This document shows positions 46,301-55,497 of a stretch of 64,000 bases of DNA, in pieces. The stretch is taken from NCBI RefSeq assembly GCF_001411555.2, contig NC_049905.1, forward strand, positions 18,218,097 through 18,282,096, given 5' to 3'. The notes under the pieces were generated by a model, which was given only the letters and a program-made list of their open reading frames with translations, ran no database searches and had not been told where the DNA came from. The stretch's first letter is position 1, and each line of letters opens with the position of its first letter. The translations under genes and the position numbers were made by a program. The stretch comes from Juglans regia. Taxonomy: Eukaryota; Streptophyta; Magnoliopsida; Fagales; Juglandaceae.

Positions 46301-47672
46301 ATCATCTAACCACCCAGGAACTTGCCTTGCGTTTTATAACAATTTACCCTGATAGAAGCCTCTCCATAAACTTCTGGTCTAGAAACCTTTTTCTTTTACT
46401 CGGTTCTAGGACTAGAAAGCACTTCTGATATAGAATGGCAGGATCTCAATTTGCACGTACAATTAGCATATAAATATCAACAATAGGAACCTTGGTTTTG
46501 CAAATAGATTGTTAGAGTAACTTATCAAAAAAAAGAAAGATTGTGAGTTGATGACTCAAAACAAGGTCGTGAAGTGACAGACTAGTTTCTTGACCAAAAC
46601 ATCATGGTTTTCTACTCCGGTCCTTTTTTCAGATAACTATTGAATTTTTTTCAAAGAGCACAGAAAAAGTGTGGCATCCTAACACACATAAGTATACAAG
46701 AGTAGCAAGAAAAAAACTCATATTAATGTCTAAATCTTTGGAAACTCGAACCCTAACATATTTGAAAAGGCAAATTACTGCAATCTAATCACGGAGTTCT
46801 TAAATAAACAGAAGCTTCAGAAGTTCAGATCGAAGATCAAAACATTATGTTCCTCAAACATATAAGCATTCAGTCTCTCCAATTACACACATAGGTAAGG
46901 GTACAGCATTCCCAATCATGATGTTATTATGTTCCTCATAATGCACTCTCCAACGAGACAGGAACTCCATCAGTAAGCATGACCCACATTGCCCCCAAGA
47001 GTGAGAAAACATATAAACAGATTTCTCTCAACGTCCTTCAAACAATGATAATGTCTAGAAATCTGATTTTATTATCACAAGACCTTGAGTTTTTTTATCA
47101 ACCCTTCTGATGCCATCAATTATGGTAACATGGAGTACCTGTTTTCCCAATGAGAGAACAAAGAATGGACTAATTTCTAAATGGTCATATAAAAAAACAT
47201 TTAAACAAAATTATAGGGGAATAGGGCTCATTTATTGAAATCCTTTTGGTGTCAAAACATTATCAATCCAATCTCACTTAAATCCATGAAAGAATTACTT
47301 AAGTTGAATGCTTCAGAATGTTAAATTTCCAACTGTCAGCCAAATTGTTGAATTTTGAAGTGGGATGTTCCATGCACTGCCATGCTCAAGACATTGTTTA
47401 CTGCTTGCAGGTATTTTTGGCATGAACTTGAGGTCCTATCTTGAAGAACATGTGGTATGTTGGTTTCTAAAGTTTGAACACTTACCGTTTTCGAGAACAC
47501 AAGCCACTTCCCATTTGCCTGCCATTCACTATCTCTTGGACATGTTACTGCTCCCTTACGATTCAATTATATGCAGTTTGCGTTTTGGCTAACAACAGCT
47601 GGGATAATTGTTGGTGGTGTTGTCGCATTCTTCCTCACGTACGCCTATCTCAAGGCAAGGAAGATACTGTAA
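31318..47672 (+). CDS. MRS2-11: chloroplast magnesium transporter MRS2-11/MGT10, 13 exons
   Basis: Exons: 31318-31707, 40168-40240, 40605-40675, 41820-41905, 42022-42112, 44054-44122, 44564-44644, 44729-44894, 45005-45050, 45915-45995, 46080-46162, 47411-47454, 47577-47672. All introns are GT-AG, all phases fit, and the product is 458 residues, close to the Arabidopsis protein as I remember it. The S/P/H-rich first 60-70 residues look like a plastid transit peptide. The CorA/Mrs2 domain includes [64 protein letters not shown] (split over exon 8) and [39 protein letters not shown]1 spans about 398-415, the GMN signature is at 416-418, and TM2 is about 428-450. Arabidopsis MGT10 moves Mg2+ in the chloroplast envelope. 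Intron 1 is 8.5 kb because of a transposon nest. The exon 5 acceptor gives a Ser-Lys pair where I recall Arg-Arg. Confidence 0.93.
31708..32885. other. MRS2-11 intron 1, proximal part
   Basis: Ordinary intron-like AT-rich DNA. No coding sequence or recognised transposon before the LINE tail fragment near 32886. Confidence 0.45.
32886..32951 (-). mobile_element. short LINE 3' tail
   Basis: A T run, then GATAAGTAAGATAA, TTTTATTAATATGAAG and CCAGTATGCAAGAAGTATAC. This is the reverse complement of the LINE 3'-UTR signature. A second T run with GATAAGTTAAGAGG follows at about 32954-32975 and may be another tail. Target duplications were not resolved. Confidence 0.55.
33518..34977 (+). mobile_element. 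5'-truncated LINE with 15-bp TSD
   Basis: AACTCATGTTCTTTG lies at 33503-33517 and exactly again at 34978-34992. The 1,460-bp element starts inside the reverse transcriptase ([23 protein letters not shown]). It holds an open stretch at 33582-33983, then zf-RVT coding at 34459-34893 ([26 protein letters not shown]). Its 3' UTR contains GGGCTATGCCTATTC and TTTACTTATAAAAAATAAA. Stops occur between the two open parts. It is sense-oriented with MRS2-11. Confidence 0.9.
35044..35286 (+). repeat. Copia 5' LTR
   Basis: 243 bp, TG...CA ends. It contains TTTATATATTGG (near 35211), which may serve as the TATA region. Near its 5' end, TGGACAGC-TTT-GCTGTCCA can form an 8-bp hairpin with a 3-nt loop (35050-35068). 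It carries two copies of an 18-bp unit (CCATGTATAGAATCC core), where the 3' LTR has one. Confidence 0.95.
35718..37226 (+). CDS. Copia reverse transcriptase-RNase H, intact
   Basis: Open for 502 codons with no internal stop. Recognisable pol starts at [20 protein letters not shown] (about residue 36). RT motifs follow: [32 protein letters not shown] and YVDD at residues 185-188. The RNase H domain has SDADWAG (near residue 348), a STESEYRA stretch, HADNTSAI and the [11 protein letters not shown] end, then TDIFTK-like ADIFTKAL. The first ~35 codons are leader read-through, rich in F and C, and have no pol homology. The gag-type ATG at 35809 is in another frame and stops after about 50 codons. 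Translation of pol would need initiation at 35718 or later, so its expression is doubtful. Confidence 0.9.
   Translation: MENFLVSVKFPCYFPCCFCFFCFVLASFICDGLCTCKWVYSVKVRSDGSLDRYKARLVALGNNQEYGVNYEETFAPVAKMTTVRTILALAASHDWPLHQMDVKNAFLHGDLKECIYMKPPPGLFPSPTSNVCKLRRSLYGLKQAPRAWFDKFRTTLLQFSFKQSKYDTSLFLRKSDMGIVVLLVYVDDIVITGSDSALLVQLNTHLSESFHMKDLGSLTYFLGLEVHRSSSGISLNQHKYASDLVATAGLQEAPSVDTPMELNVKLRKEEGDLLTDPSLYRKLVGSLVYLTITRPDISFAVQQVSQFLQTPRHLHLAAVRRIIRYVQGTSSRGLFFPAGNSPRLAAYSDADWAGCADTRRSITGWCVFLGDALISWKSKKQDRVSKSSTESEYRAMSLACSEIIWLRGLLAELDFSEIDPTPLHADNTSAIQITANPVYHERTKHIEVDCHSIREAFEARVITLPHISTELQIADIFTKALTRHRHCFLSSKLMLVDQPASI
37234..37458 (+). repeat. Copia 3' LTR
   Basis: 225 bp, 18 bp shorter than the 5' LTR because one copy of the CCATGTATAGAATCC-containing unit is absent. 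Otherwise I see no difference by eye. It is followed by the GCAAC duplication. Confidence 0.95.
39116..39170 (+). mobile_element. 55-bp LINE tail with perfect 15-bp TSD
   Basis: AGAATCAAATGTCAG at 39101-39115 and 39171-39185. The insert begins TTTGTGCTATGCCTATTTC and ends TTACCTCTTATAAAAAAAA, matching the last ~50 bp of the plus-strand LINE at 33518-34977 (GGGCTATGCCTATTC ... TTTACTTATAAAAAA). It sits inside the older minus-strand LINE and is the fourth layer of the nest. Confidence 0.9.
41325..41433 (+). mobile_element. 109-bp LINE tail with 10-bp TSD
   Basis: AAATAGGCCT at 41315-41324 and 41434-41443 flanks sequence with ATTAGGTGTTTTTGTTGTAT, a diverged GATTATGCCTC, and CTTACTTATCAAAAAATAAA. 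It is a LINE 3' UTR and poly(A) without coding. It lies in MRS2-11 intron 3, sense-oriented. Confidence 0.75.
41695..41712 (-). mobile_element. 18-bp micro LINE-tail insertion
   Basis: The insert is eleven T plus ACAAGTA, between TTCTTGCTACAAT at 41682-41694 and again at 41713-41725 (13 of 13). The non-A part is only the last 7 bp of the LINE terminus (TACTTGT before poly A). It lies about 95 bp upstream of MRS2-11 exon 4. Confidence 0.85.
42847..43267. mobile_element. 421-bp MITE with ~50-bp inverted repeats
   Basis: The left end (TAAGCCAAAAATATATAAAG, then CCCCCCTTAAACTACC, TTTAATTTGCAAT) pairs with the right end read in reverse (TAAGTGATAAATACACAAAG, CCCTCTCTCAAATTATC, ACTTGCAAT). The core is poly(A/T). 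It lies in MRS2-11 intron 5. No transposase; superfamily uncertain. Low-complexity frames on the minus strand here are not genes. Confidence 0.65.
43764..43821. repeat. 29-bp tandem duplication
   Basis: Two adjacent copies of a 29-bp unit beginning TTTGGATTAGGTAAAGAG (offset 43764 to 43793), in MRS2-11 intron 5. Confidence 0.9.
44308..44321 (-). mobile_element. 14-bp micro retro-insertion with 18-bp TSD
   Basis: ACCTCATAATAGTATTCT at 44290-44307 and 44322-44339, exact over 18 bp. The insert is eight T plus CAAAGT, i.e. ACTTTG then poly(A) on the minus strand. That is close to the ACTTGT/ACTTAT terminus of the LINE family. It lies in MRS2-11 intron 6. Confidence 0.8.
46163..47410. other. MRS2-11 intron 11
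   Basis: 1.25 kb with no coding sequence. A TAACTTATCAAAAAAAAG stretch near 46517-46534 may be a LINE-tail insertion. The flanks (AGATTGTTAGAG and AGATTGTGAG) are similar but not exact. Confidence 0.4.
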
Positions 47673-48847
47673 GCCGAAAATCCTTTCCATGTGCAGGTAA
47701 AGATTCAATTCTTTTGTACAAATACTGTTAGTATGGTTTTCAAAAGTTCCTTAGAGCAAATTTAAGCCCGTGAGATCAAAATGCTTTTGTGGTATGAGCA
47801 CGTAGAATGTAAACACATCTCTTGTCCATCTACAGAATGACAAGAGCGTTCTGTTTCAGCAAATTGATAAAATCATGCATGCAAGAGCATTCAGTTTGCC
47901 CAATGAGAGAGTGATTTCCAACACGATCCAGATTCCCTTAAGCTGAATGAGGGAGGGGCCGTACTCTGAAGGGTAAGTGCATGTGCATTATTATGAAAGA
48001 TTAAACTAAAATTATTCGTGAAATTATTATTGGCATTTTGAGAAAAACTCTCCCCCATGAGAATGAACGATGCAAGTCTTGAAAGTGGAACCGACTTGAA
48101 ATTCTTGGTGAATGAAAATTTATTGGGTATTAAATGGAATAAACACTGGAATCTATTGGGTATCGAGAAATGTTATTTATCATCTTCACACCATACACAA
48201 ATATGTGATTTGACATTTTTGTCCTTCTATTTAAACACACGAGACAAATCTGTGGGAGTTATTCGATAATTTGTTCAAACCAAGAACGTATATTATTATT
48301 AAAAGTAACTTTGTTCTTATTATTAAAAATTTTGATTTTTTTAAATAAAATTATAAAATTAACAGTGATATTGTTAGTATGAAACTGCATAATAGTAAAA
48401 CACTCTTCTTCTACTCAAATACTACACAATACGCTCTAACTTTATTCATCAATTTTTACATTTATTGCCTTAGAATTAGAGTCGATCTAGCATAATAAAT
48501 AATGAAAGAGGGTGTATTATAAATGGCAAGTATGATACATGCAGGCCAATAAAGAACAAACACGTCATCTTACACAATAAAATAATTTATTATAATATTA
48601 AAAAAATTATATAAAAAATGATGATAAAATATAGAAACATATTTTAAAATCTCAAAATTATTAAAAAAATATTAAAGCTCAAAAATAAATAAATAAATAA
48701 ATAAACTTAGTTGGGGTGATATGAAACAAAGCCCATGAAGAAGGTTTCGGGGTTGTCTTATTGGGCTCAACCACACTACAGGCTCATAACCAGATCCTAT
48801 GGTATGAATCCCAACATATTTCCAAACAAGTTTCCACAATGTTAAAG

Positions 48848-48855
<8 letters not shown>
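47673..48855. other. MRS2-11 3' flank and intergenic DNA
   Basis: No gene. The MRS2-11 3' UTR should begin here; I see no clear polyadenylation signal close to the stop codon. AT-rich, with an ATAA tetranucleotide run near 48685-48703. Confidence 0.45.

Positions 48856-48897
<42 letters not shown>
48856..48897. repeat. (TA)n microsatellite
   Basis: About 40 bp of TA repeats after an A run. Apparent frames rich in Y and I on both strands are translations of this repeat. Confidence 0.95.
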
Positions 48898-48901
<4 letters not shown>

Positions 48902-49299
48902 GAGCCAAACAAGCTGATAATGCCATCAAAATGTATTCTGTATCTATATTTGTTTCAATGCAAAATTGGTTTTATGTACAGTAACCGTCTTTATCTTATT
49001 ACCCAAAAAGAAAACAGATCATGGAAATCTGTCGTCTCAAAAAGAAATTCTTAGAAACCATTTTCGATCAAAATGGAAAAATGAGCACAAAAACCAACAA
49101 ATATCTGTCAAAAGAAAAGGGAAAGATGCAAACACAAAAAGGACCACTCTGAAAGCAAGAACATGGAAGTTTCCTCAAAGACACGCATGCATTACTTTGT
49201 TTTTTTTTTTTTTTTTTGAGTTAAATGGAACAAGAGCAGGCCGTAACAATTTGTTTTCTAACATTGAATTGTGTCACATGCGTTAATTAGTATGGACCG

Positions 49300-50090
49300 G
49301 TGTTAATGCCAAATCACACAACAGGTCGGAATTGGAGAAAAATTCATTTTCGACCTACTGTGGCTACCCGGGCCTCGATCAGTGTCGTATGAAGTCCATA
49401 ATGGCGGTCTAGAGTGGTGGTATAGTGTTCTTACATACATCCATAGTAGTGAATAGGAAATAATACATAACATGTAAATAGAGATGCAGACATACAGATT
49501 TACGTGGTTCGACATAGTGTCTATGTCTACGGATTGTTTGGAAGGAAAATCTACTATAATATGAGTGTTTTACAGTCTCTCATGATCTCTCATTTCTCTC
49601 TATACAATGAAGTGTCAGTGATCTCTTTACCAAAAAAAAAATTATCTCTAGAGCTCTTGTTGTGAGATCAAAGATGACGCTCTGTCTTCTTGCCCTTGTT
49701 CCTCCCAAGTTTGGAAGTCCTATTTCCTCATATCTCAAATCTCCTTTTATTATGGCCCTGTCAATGGTAGGTGAGGAAGTCAGATTTATGTCACTCCTCA
49801 TTTATGTGTCTAACTTGTTTTCTCCCATTTTTCCTATTTTATTGTAGCATTATCCGTGGTAGGTGAGGAAGTCAAGTTTATGTCACTCCTCATTTACAAG
49901 TCTAACTTGTTTTCCCCCCTTTCTCATTTTTTTCCCCCCTCTCTTTTCTCTTCCCATCTTACATGTGTTCTTCCCTGTCCCTTCCTTGCCTCCTAATGGG
50001 TGGCTCTTTAATGAACTAGGCTTGGTAATTGGTATATCTGGGCCTATTATTTTTACCCAATTCACGAAATATTAGAGATTTTGAAAGTTG
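49300..50090. other. unclassified repeat with 92-bp internal duplication
   Basis: Contains GATTTACGTGGTTCGACATA near 49498, a motif reminiscent of plant LTR-retrotransposon leaders. It also holds two direct copies (from 49766 and from 49858) of a unit starting GGTAGGTGAGGAAGTCA and including TTATGTCACTCCTCATTTA and TCTAACTTGTTTTC. There is no coding homology or LTR pair. It may be a degraded LTR element. Confidence 0.4.
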
Positions 50091-51899
50091 AAACCCATTT
50101 TTAAATGAGAAATGTATTAGCCATAAAGAAATATCACAAAAGTAAACATATACATTGACATGATTTAATGTGATAAATTAGACTGTAAAGTTACTTCTAT
50201 TACAAAGTAGATTTAACGTATCATACGAAATCATATCTTTTTAAATAAGTTTAGGAGAAGAGTAAGAAAATGTCTAGAGAGCCGAACTTTCAGATTTCCA
50301 TGCAAGTTGTAAATACTTTTGAGAAAATAATTTTCTTTTAATAATTTCATTCATCACACATGGAGCTCCTATATAGAGTAGAGAAATCCTTACAAAGAAA
50401 AATAACCGTATATGGTAACATTTGCCTTGATAGCCACACTTCTATTCAAGAAAGAAATTAATTAATTAATCTATTAGAAAATCATTTTGCTTAATTTAAG
50501 CAAATTAAAATATTGCTACCTAGAATATCTCTCGTGGGGTAATTAAGTAATTTACCTAGGGAAACCTTATGTACAACTATGTGCATAAAAATCAAGACTA
50601 ATTACGACTGAAAATACAATATTATTATAGTATAATCAAGAGAAGAAAATAAAAGTTCAACCATTTGTATCTCATCTATAAATTTAAGGTACAATATATC
50701 TTAGTAGTTAGATTAAAACGCGTGTGACATAATATGTTGCAATCAATTCATTTTTTGTTGTGAAAGGCTACCAAACATGGAAACTAAGAGACAAAGACAT
50801 CTTGGAGTGAAGATCTCACTCGGTTTAGGATAAGCTTGTCCAATATAGATCGTGATATTGCCCTTTCGAGTAATGATAGGGATACAACTATCTTTTATAT
50901 ATAGTTTTTTGCAACTTCATTTTAAATGAGTAACATTTTTATGAAATAATGATACTTTTATAACTCTTTTCTATAAAAATGAGCTTCATTTAAAATATGA
51001 ATATGAAATAGTTGTAAACTCATATAAGTTCGAATATCTTTGTATTTTTTATAATATTATCTCTATATTTAGAATGAAAATATAGAAAATCATGTTATTA
51101 ATACTACTCATGTTACTTGAATCATTATGAATATAATCATTGATATATGTATATACAAATTTTATAAAAATAGTAGCAAAAAGTCAATGTTTGTTTGTCA
51201 ATATTTGTAAATATAAAGTTATAAAATACCATATAAATAATTTATTTTATTTAAATAAAGCATATCATGAACAACCTCGAACTTGTTTGAATAATAAAAA
51301 TGCAACTCAATGAAAAGCTTGACTACAAGAAAATTGCTCATTTGTGAATAGTTATTTATAGCGAAAATGATTATTTCATGTCAAAATAAGTCTGTTTTGT
51401 TGTACATAGTCGTTATCGTCGCAAATAATCCGTCACAAATAATTGTTTTTCTTGTAATATACATATATATATATATATATCGAGTTCATCTTATTTATAG
51501 CAACAGGAACAAATTATTGAGATATATTTGATTAAGTTGGGTTTTTCTTGTGCGCAAATAATATTTAAAAAAAAAAAAAGCCTTAGCACGATCAAAATAA
51601 GTTGAGCTATTTGTGTCTTTATGATTATAATGTCAAAATCAAGATGAAAACGCGTGTTACATATATAATATCGCATTCACGAACTTTTGTTGTGAAAGCC
51701 AACCAAACATATATGGAAATTAGATAGAGAGATATTTTTGGGAGAAAAGGAAAGGAAAAAACTTACAAACTTGATGAATAGAATACAATTCTTTTGTCAC
51801 TATTAATTATATTAATTCTCAGGCTTTAATGGATTTAATTTGGTTGTGATATGATTGTTGCAGTTTCATGATATTGTTGTTTAATTAGCTGTGGCTTAA
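50091..51899. other. AT-rich intergenic DNA
   Basis: No genes seen. Near 50700-50760 and 51650-51690 there are two related stretches (AAACGCGTG...ACATAATAT... and AAAACGCGTGTTACATATAT, each followed by TTTTGTTGTGAAAG and CCAAACAT). These suggest a dispersed duplication of about 100 bp. AT run near 51463-51480. Confidence 0.45.
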
Positions 51900-52077
51900 G
51901 ACTCCGTTTAAATTGAGAGATGATCTCATCTCATCTAATCATTATAACTTTTTTATATTTTCAAACGAAATATTATAAACAATTCAGTTTTTTCAAATTC
52001 TAAAATAATAATAATATTTTATTCAACTTTCAATTTTCAATTTTCATCTCAACTCAACTCTTAATCCAAATGGGACC
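51900..52077. mobile_element. Tourist-like MITE (family A), TAA TSD
   Basis: The left end GACTCCGTTTAAATTGAGAG and right end CTCTTAATCCAAATGGGACC are imperfect inverted repeats. TAA lies on each side (51897-51899 and 52078-52080). The core is family A in reverse orientation (CTCATCTAATCATTATAAC, then AACAATTCAGTTTTTTCAAA). Length 178 bp, non-coding. Confidence 0.75.
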
Positions 52078-53394
52078 TAATTATTTATTAATTATTTTAG
52101 GTTGTAGAGTTTATGAGAATTAGGGGGAAAAAAGCTTTTTATGAGCTTTTTTTTTTTACCAATAAAATATATTTGGCCAAGCTTGTAATTTTAGATCATT
52201 ATCAATTATGATTCAAGTCATTGGTGAGGATAGAATAAATGATCAAGAGATTCTTACTATTTTTCTTTACTTTTTATAATTCATTTCTTCGTTTAATAAT
52301 AATAATAATAATAATAATAGGAGATAATTATTAAAATGAATTTTAATTTAATTAAACTTTTTTGCATGTACAAGAAAAGAAAATATGCCCTGAAATTGTT
52401 GTTATATTTCTTATAAATTTATACAACTAATTAGATATTATATATGAAAAATATATTTCTCAGTTTTCTAGAAAAAGATTTGCACTAATTGATGTGGATA
52501 ATTAATTAAAAGACATTTGATAACAAACAGCTGTCAATTTTAGCTAAAACATATATAAACGAGAATATTAATTTTGTGGGACAGAGATTTTGTGAAAAGG
52601 ATAGCATGAATTATTGAAATGATGCTCAAAGAAACTTTGATTATAAGAAAGAAACTAAGAGAGATATCCCAATCATAGCCCAACTCCTAACAAATATACA
52701 TCATTAGGCCGTGAGACTTGGATTTTTGCAAGTCTTCTGCAATTTTATATATTATTATTCTTCTAATCATCGTATTCTCGATATCTCATAACGTGACATT
52801 AAATAATTAACTTTCTAGTAAGAGATTATGAATAATTTATAATTATTAAATATCACGTCGTGAGATGATAAAAAAATAATGATAAAAATAATAGTAAGTA
52901 ACATTACTCCGATCTAATATATATTGAATCGAGAAATGATAAACTACCAACTCATTACTATTCTTAAACTACTATTGAATAAAATAATATTTTTTTAAAA
53001 TTTGATTTTGCTTTTTAGTTTTGATTTGATGTACCTAAAATTTGAAAAAATTATATTTTATAAGAAAATAGTAGACAAATTATAAATGGGTTGTTAGTGT
53101 ATCATTGCTCGATTGAATCGCGTAGTTTGATGACTTTTGTTGCTAGTTTCCTTTTATCATTATGCACGAACTAAATCATTCAAATATATCTCATCAGTAA
53201 TAAATAAAAATAAATAAATAACTAAATATAAGATAAATGATATTGAAATATTAAGGTACTTGTTGGTGGTGTAACCAAAGTAATATTTCAAATATGCTTA
53301 ATTTTAATAATGTAATTCCAACTAAACAATATATACAAATTTATATAATTGATATATATTTTAAAATATAACATAATCCAATTTTTTAAGGAAA
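52078..53394. other. AT-rich intergenic DNA
   Basis: Includes an (AAT)n run at about 52297-52318. No gene or other recognised element. Confidence 0.45.
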
Positions 53395-53615
53395 ATGCTT
53401 ACATGCCCCATGAGTTTGTCCCTGATCACTCATGTATTTAATTTATTTTTGGTTAATGGTTAAGAAAGTAATTTTTAGTATATTGGTATATTTTTTTATT
53501 GTTTAAAAATATTTAAATATGTTTAAAAAATATGAAAAATAAAATAAAATGTGAAATTTATACTAGTGGACACGCCCATCGGTCAAAGTTGGACGGCACA
53601 CTAGCAACACTCATT
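53395..53615. mobile_element. MITE family B copy
   Basis: The left end TGCTTACATGCCCCATGAGT and right end GTTGGACGGCACACTAGCAA are imperfect inverted repeats. The core (GGTTAATGGTTAAGAAAGTA, TTTTTTATTGTTTAAAAATA) matches the 30789 copy. Confidence 0.5.
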
Positions 53616-54425
53616 TTTTAATGGTAACGAAAAATCTAAAAATATCTCTATCTAATCTTTACAATCAGGTGTTTCTAATTTATTGTCTTAGAAAATTAAA
53701 TCACTCTCTCCTTCCTCCATGAGACCTCTAAAAACTATGAAAACAGATACCCCCACACGTACAATAATACTAACCATGTCCTAATTCCCATTAAAATATA
53801 TGAATAAGATGTAAAAATGCAGCCAGCAAAGCAGGCAGGTTGGTCGATTAGGAAGAGGGAAGAAGAGCTTTGCCTTTAATAATTTGACCTTATTTTATTT
53901 TATTTTATTTTTGGGTCATCTTTTGGCAATTATTTAGAAAGTAAAACGCCAAGAAAAGTAAAATGTGAAATAATTATGCATTGGGTGGTGAGAAAGTGCT
54001 GAAAGCAAGTGTCAATTTGCATTTCAAAAGGAAGTGAGGCTGCTAGGGTCTTGAGTTTTAACCATTCTTCACTTTCTACCCACAATTAATTGCAAGGAAT
54101 AAGGAAAATTCATACCTTTTATTGCCGTATCAATTTTTCTTTTATTAAGTTTCACTTTTTTTAAAAAAAAATTGTATCGGATTCACACATCGTAAAATTA
54201 TATCCAATATTATATCAAATATTTTAAATATATATCAATAGTCTGATGATCTGATAACATATGATCGAATTCTCCAAATAAAAAATCTATGTTCGAAACT
54301 CCAACCTTTATATCTGTTTGCATAAATGGGGATACAATATTACAAATGAAGAGGCAAACTGGATTTGCCATTATAGAAAAGAAAATTAGAAATGGACTTT
54401 TCTCTTTACAGAAAGGATAATACTA

Positions 54426-54600
54426 GCCTTCCTGTTGGGCGCTTCCGCTGGAATTCTTTTTTTTTTTGTTTTTTTATTTTCTTTTATTTCTTGATTAAAA
54501 AATATTTTTTAATATTGATGTGATTTTTTTTAAAATATTAAAAAAATGTATGTAAAAAAAACAAAAAACACACATATCAAATGCACTAGCGGAAGTCCTG
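54426..54600. mobile_element. MITE family B-like, diverged
   Basis: GGGCGCTTCCGCTGGAATTC on the left and CACTAGCGGAAGTCCTGCAG on the right form inverted ends (CTTCCGCT/AGCGGAAG exact over 8 bp). The core is T/A-rich with AAAATATTTTTTAATATTGA. Non-coding. Confidence 0.5.
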
Positions 54601-54864
54601 CAGTGACTCTAAAAAGATCCTTACAGAAAACATTTTTTAATATAAAAAATGTACAATAATAATAAGACCAGATTGCCAGATCACCTAATTCAGCACAAGT
54701 GAGGTTTTGTTTCTTTTATCCAGACAAAAAAAAAAAAAAATCGTGAGGTTCTGTTCTCTTTGGTGTAAGAAATCATACAGCCGACAGGTTTGGAGTTTGA
54801 AAAGTTTTATTTATAAGTCTATATATAAAACACTATTTGTATTATTGTTGATATCACAAAACTT

Positions 54865-55036
54865 AGCGTTTGAATAGTGAGATGAGATATGATTATTTTA
54901 AATAAAAATTAATTAAAATATTAGTTTTTAATATTATTATTATTTTAAATTTTAAAAAAATTAAATTATTTATTATATTTTATATAAAAAATTAAAAATT
55001 TATAATTATATGATGAGATGAAATGATATATTTTGG
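54865..55036. mobile_element. Tourist-like MITE (family A)
   Basis: GCGTTTGAATAGTGAGATGA at the left, then the family A core (TTAGTTTTTAATATTATTAT, AATTATTTATTATATTTTAT) and ATGATGAGATGAAATG at the right. The terminal repeat is decayed. It lies about 460 bp upstream of the aspartic protease ATG and could contribute to its promoter. Confidence 0.6.
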
Positions 55037-55311
55037 AAATAAATTTTAGAGATGAAGAGTGTGTTTGAAGTTGTAAATTGTATTAATTATTTGAGTTTTT
55101 ACTAAATAAGTAAGAACAAAGGAAGTACGAACATGCATGATTGCGCAGTTCACCAAACGGGAAGGAAGACACAAGGAAACTCGATCAAAAGTTAAAAAAG
55201 TTAAAAAAAAAATTAATAATTATGCTTATAATACGAAGCAACGTAAACATAATCCATGCTTTTCTTTTTGAACTTCTGTTATCGGCTGTTGTCTGTCTTC
55301 AACCTTTCCTT

Positions 55312-55330
55312 TCTCTCTCTCTCTCTCTCC
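55312..55330. repeat. (CT)n tract, probable 5' leader
   Basis: CT repeat about 170 bp upstream of the aspartic protease start codon. Pyrimidine-rich CT tracts are frequent in plant 5' UTRs; a regulatory role is an inference. Confidence 0.7.
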
Positions 55331-55497
55331 ATGAAAGAAGATGAAAGAAGAACACGTACTTCAATCTTTGCCTCCTTTTTCTCTGCTGAATTTTTGAACT
55401 AAGTTTCGCCCTTGAAACATTCTTTTATGTATCTTGCATATGCGTATATCAATCTGACATCCGGATAAAGCTAGGAGAGAAAGAGGAGCTGCGAGAA

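Noticed and set aside
46507..46545. Possible micro LINE insertion in MRS2-11 intron 11
   Set aside because: The tail (TAACTTATCAAAAAAAAG) fits, but flanks AGATTGTTAGAG and AGATTGTGAG do not match exactly, so it was not counted in the series.
48672..49054. Frames with Y-I-Y-I runs on both strands
   Set aside because: They translate the (TA)n microsatellite; no homology or gene structure.
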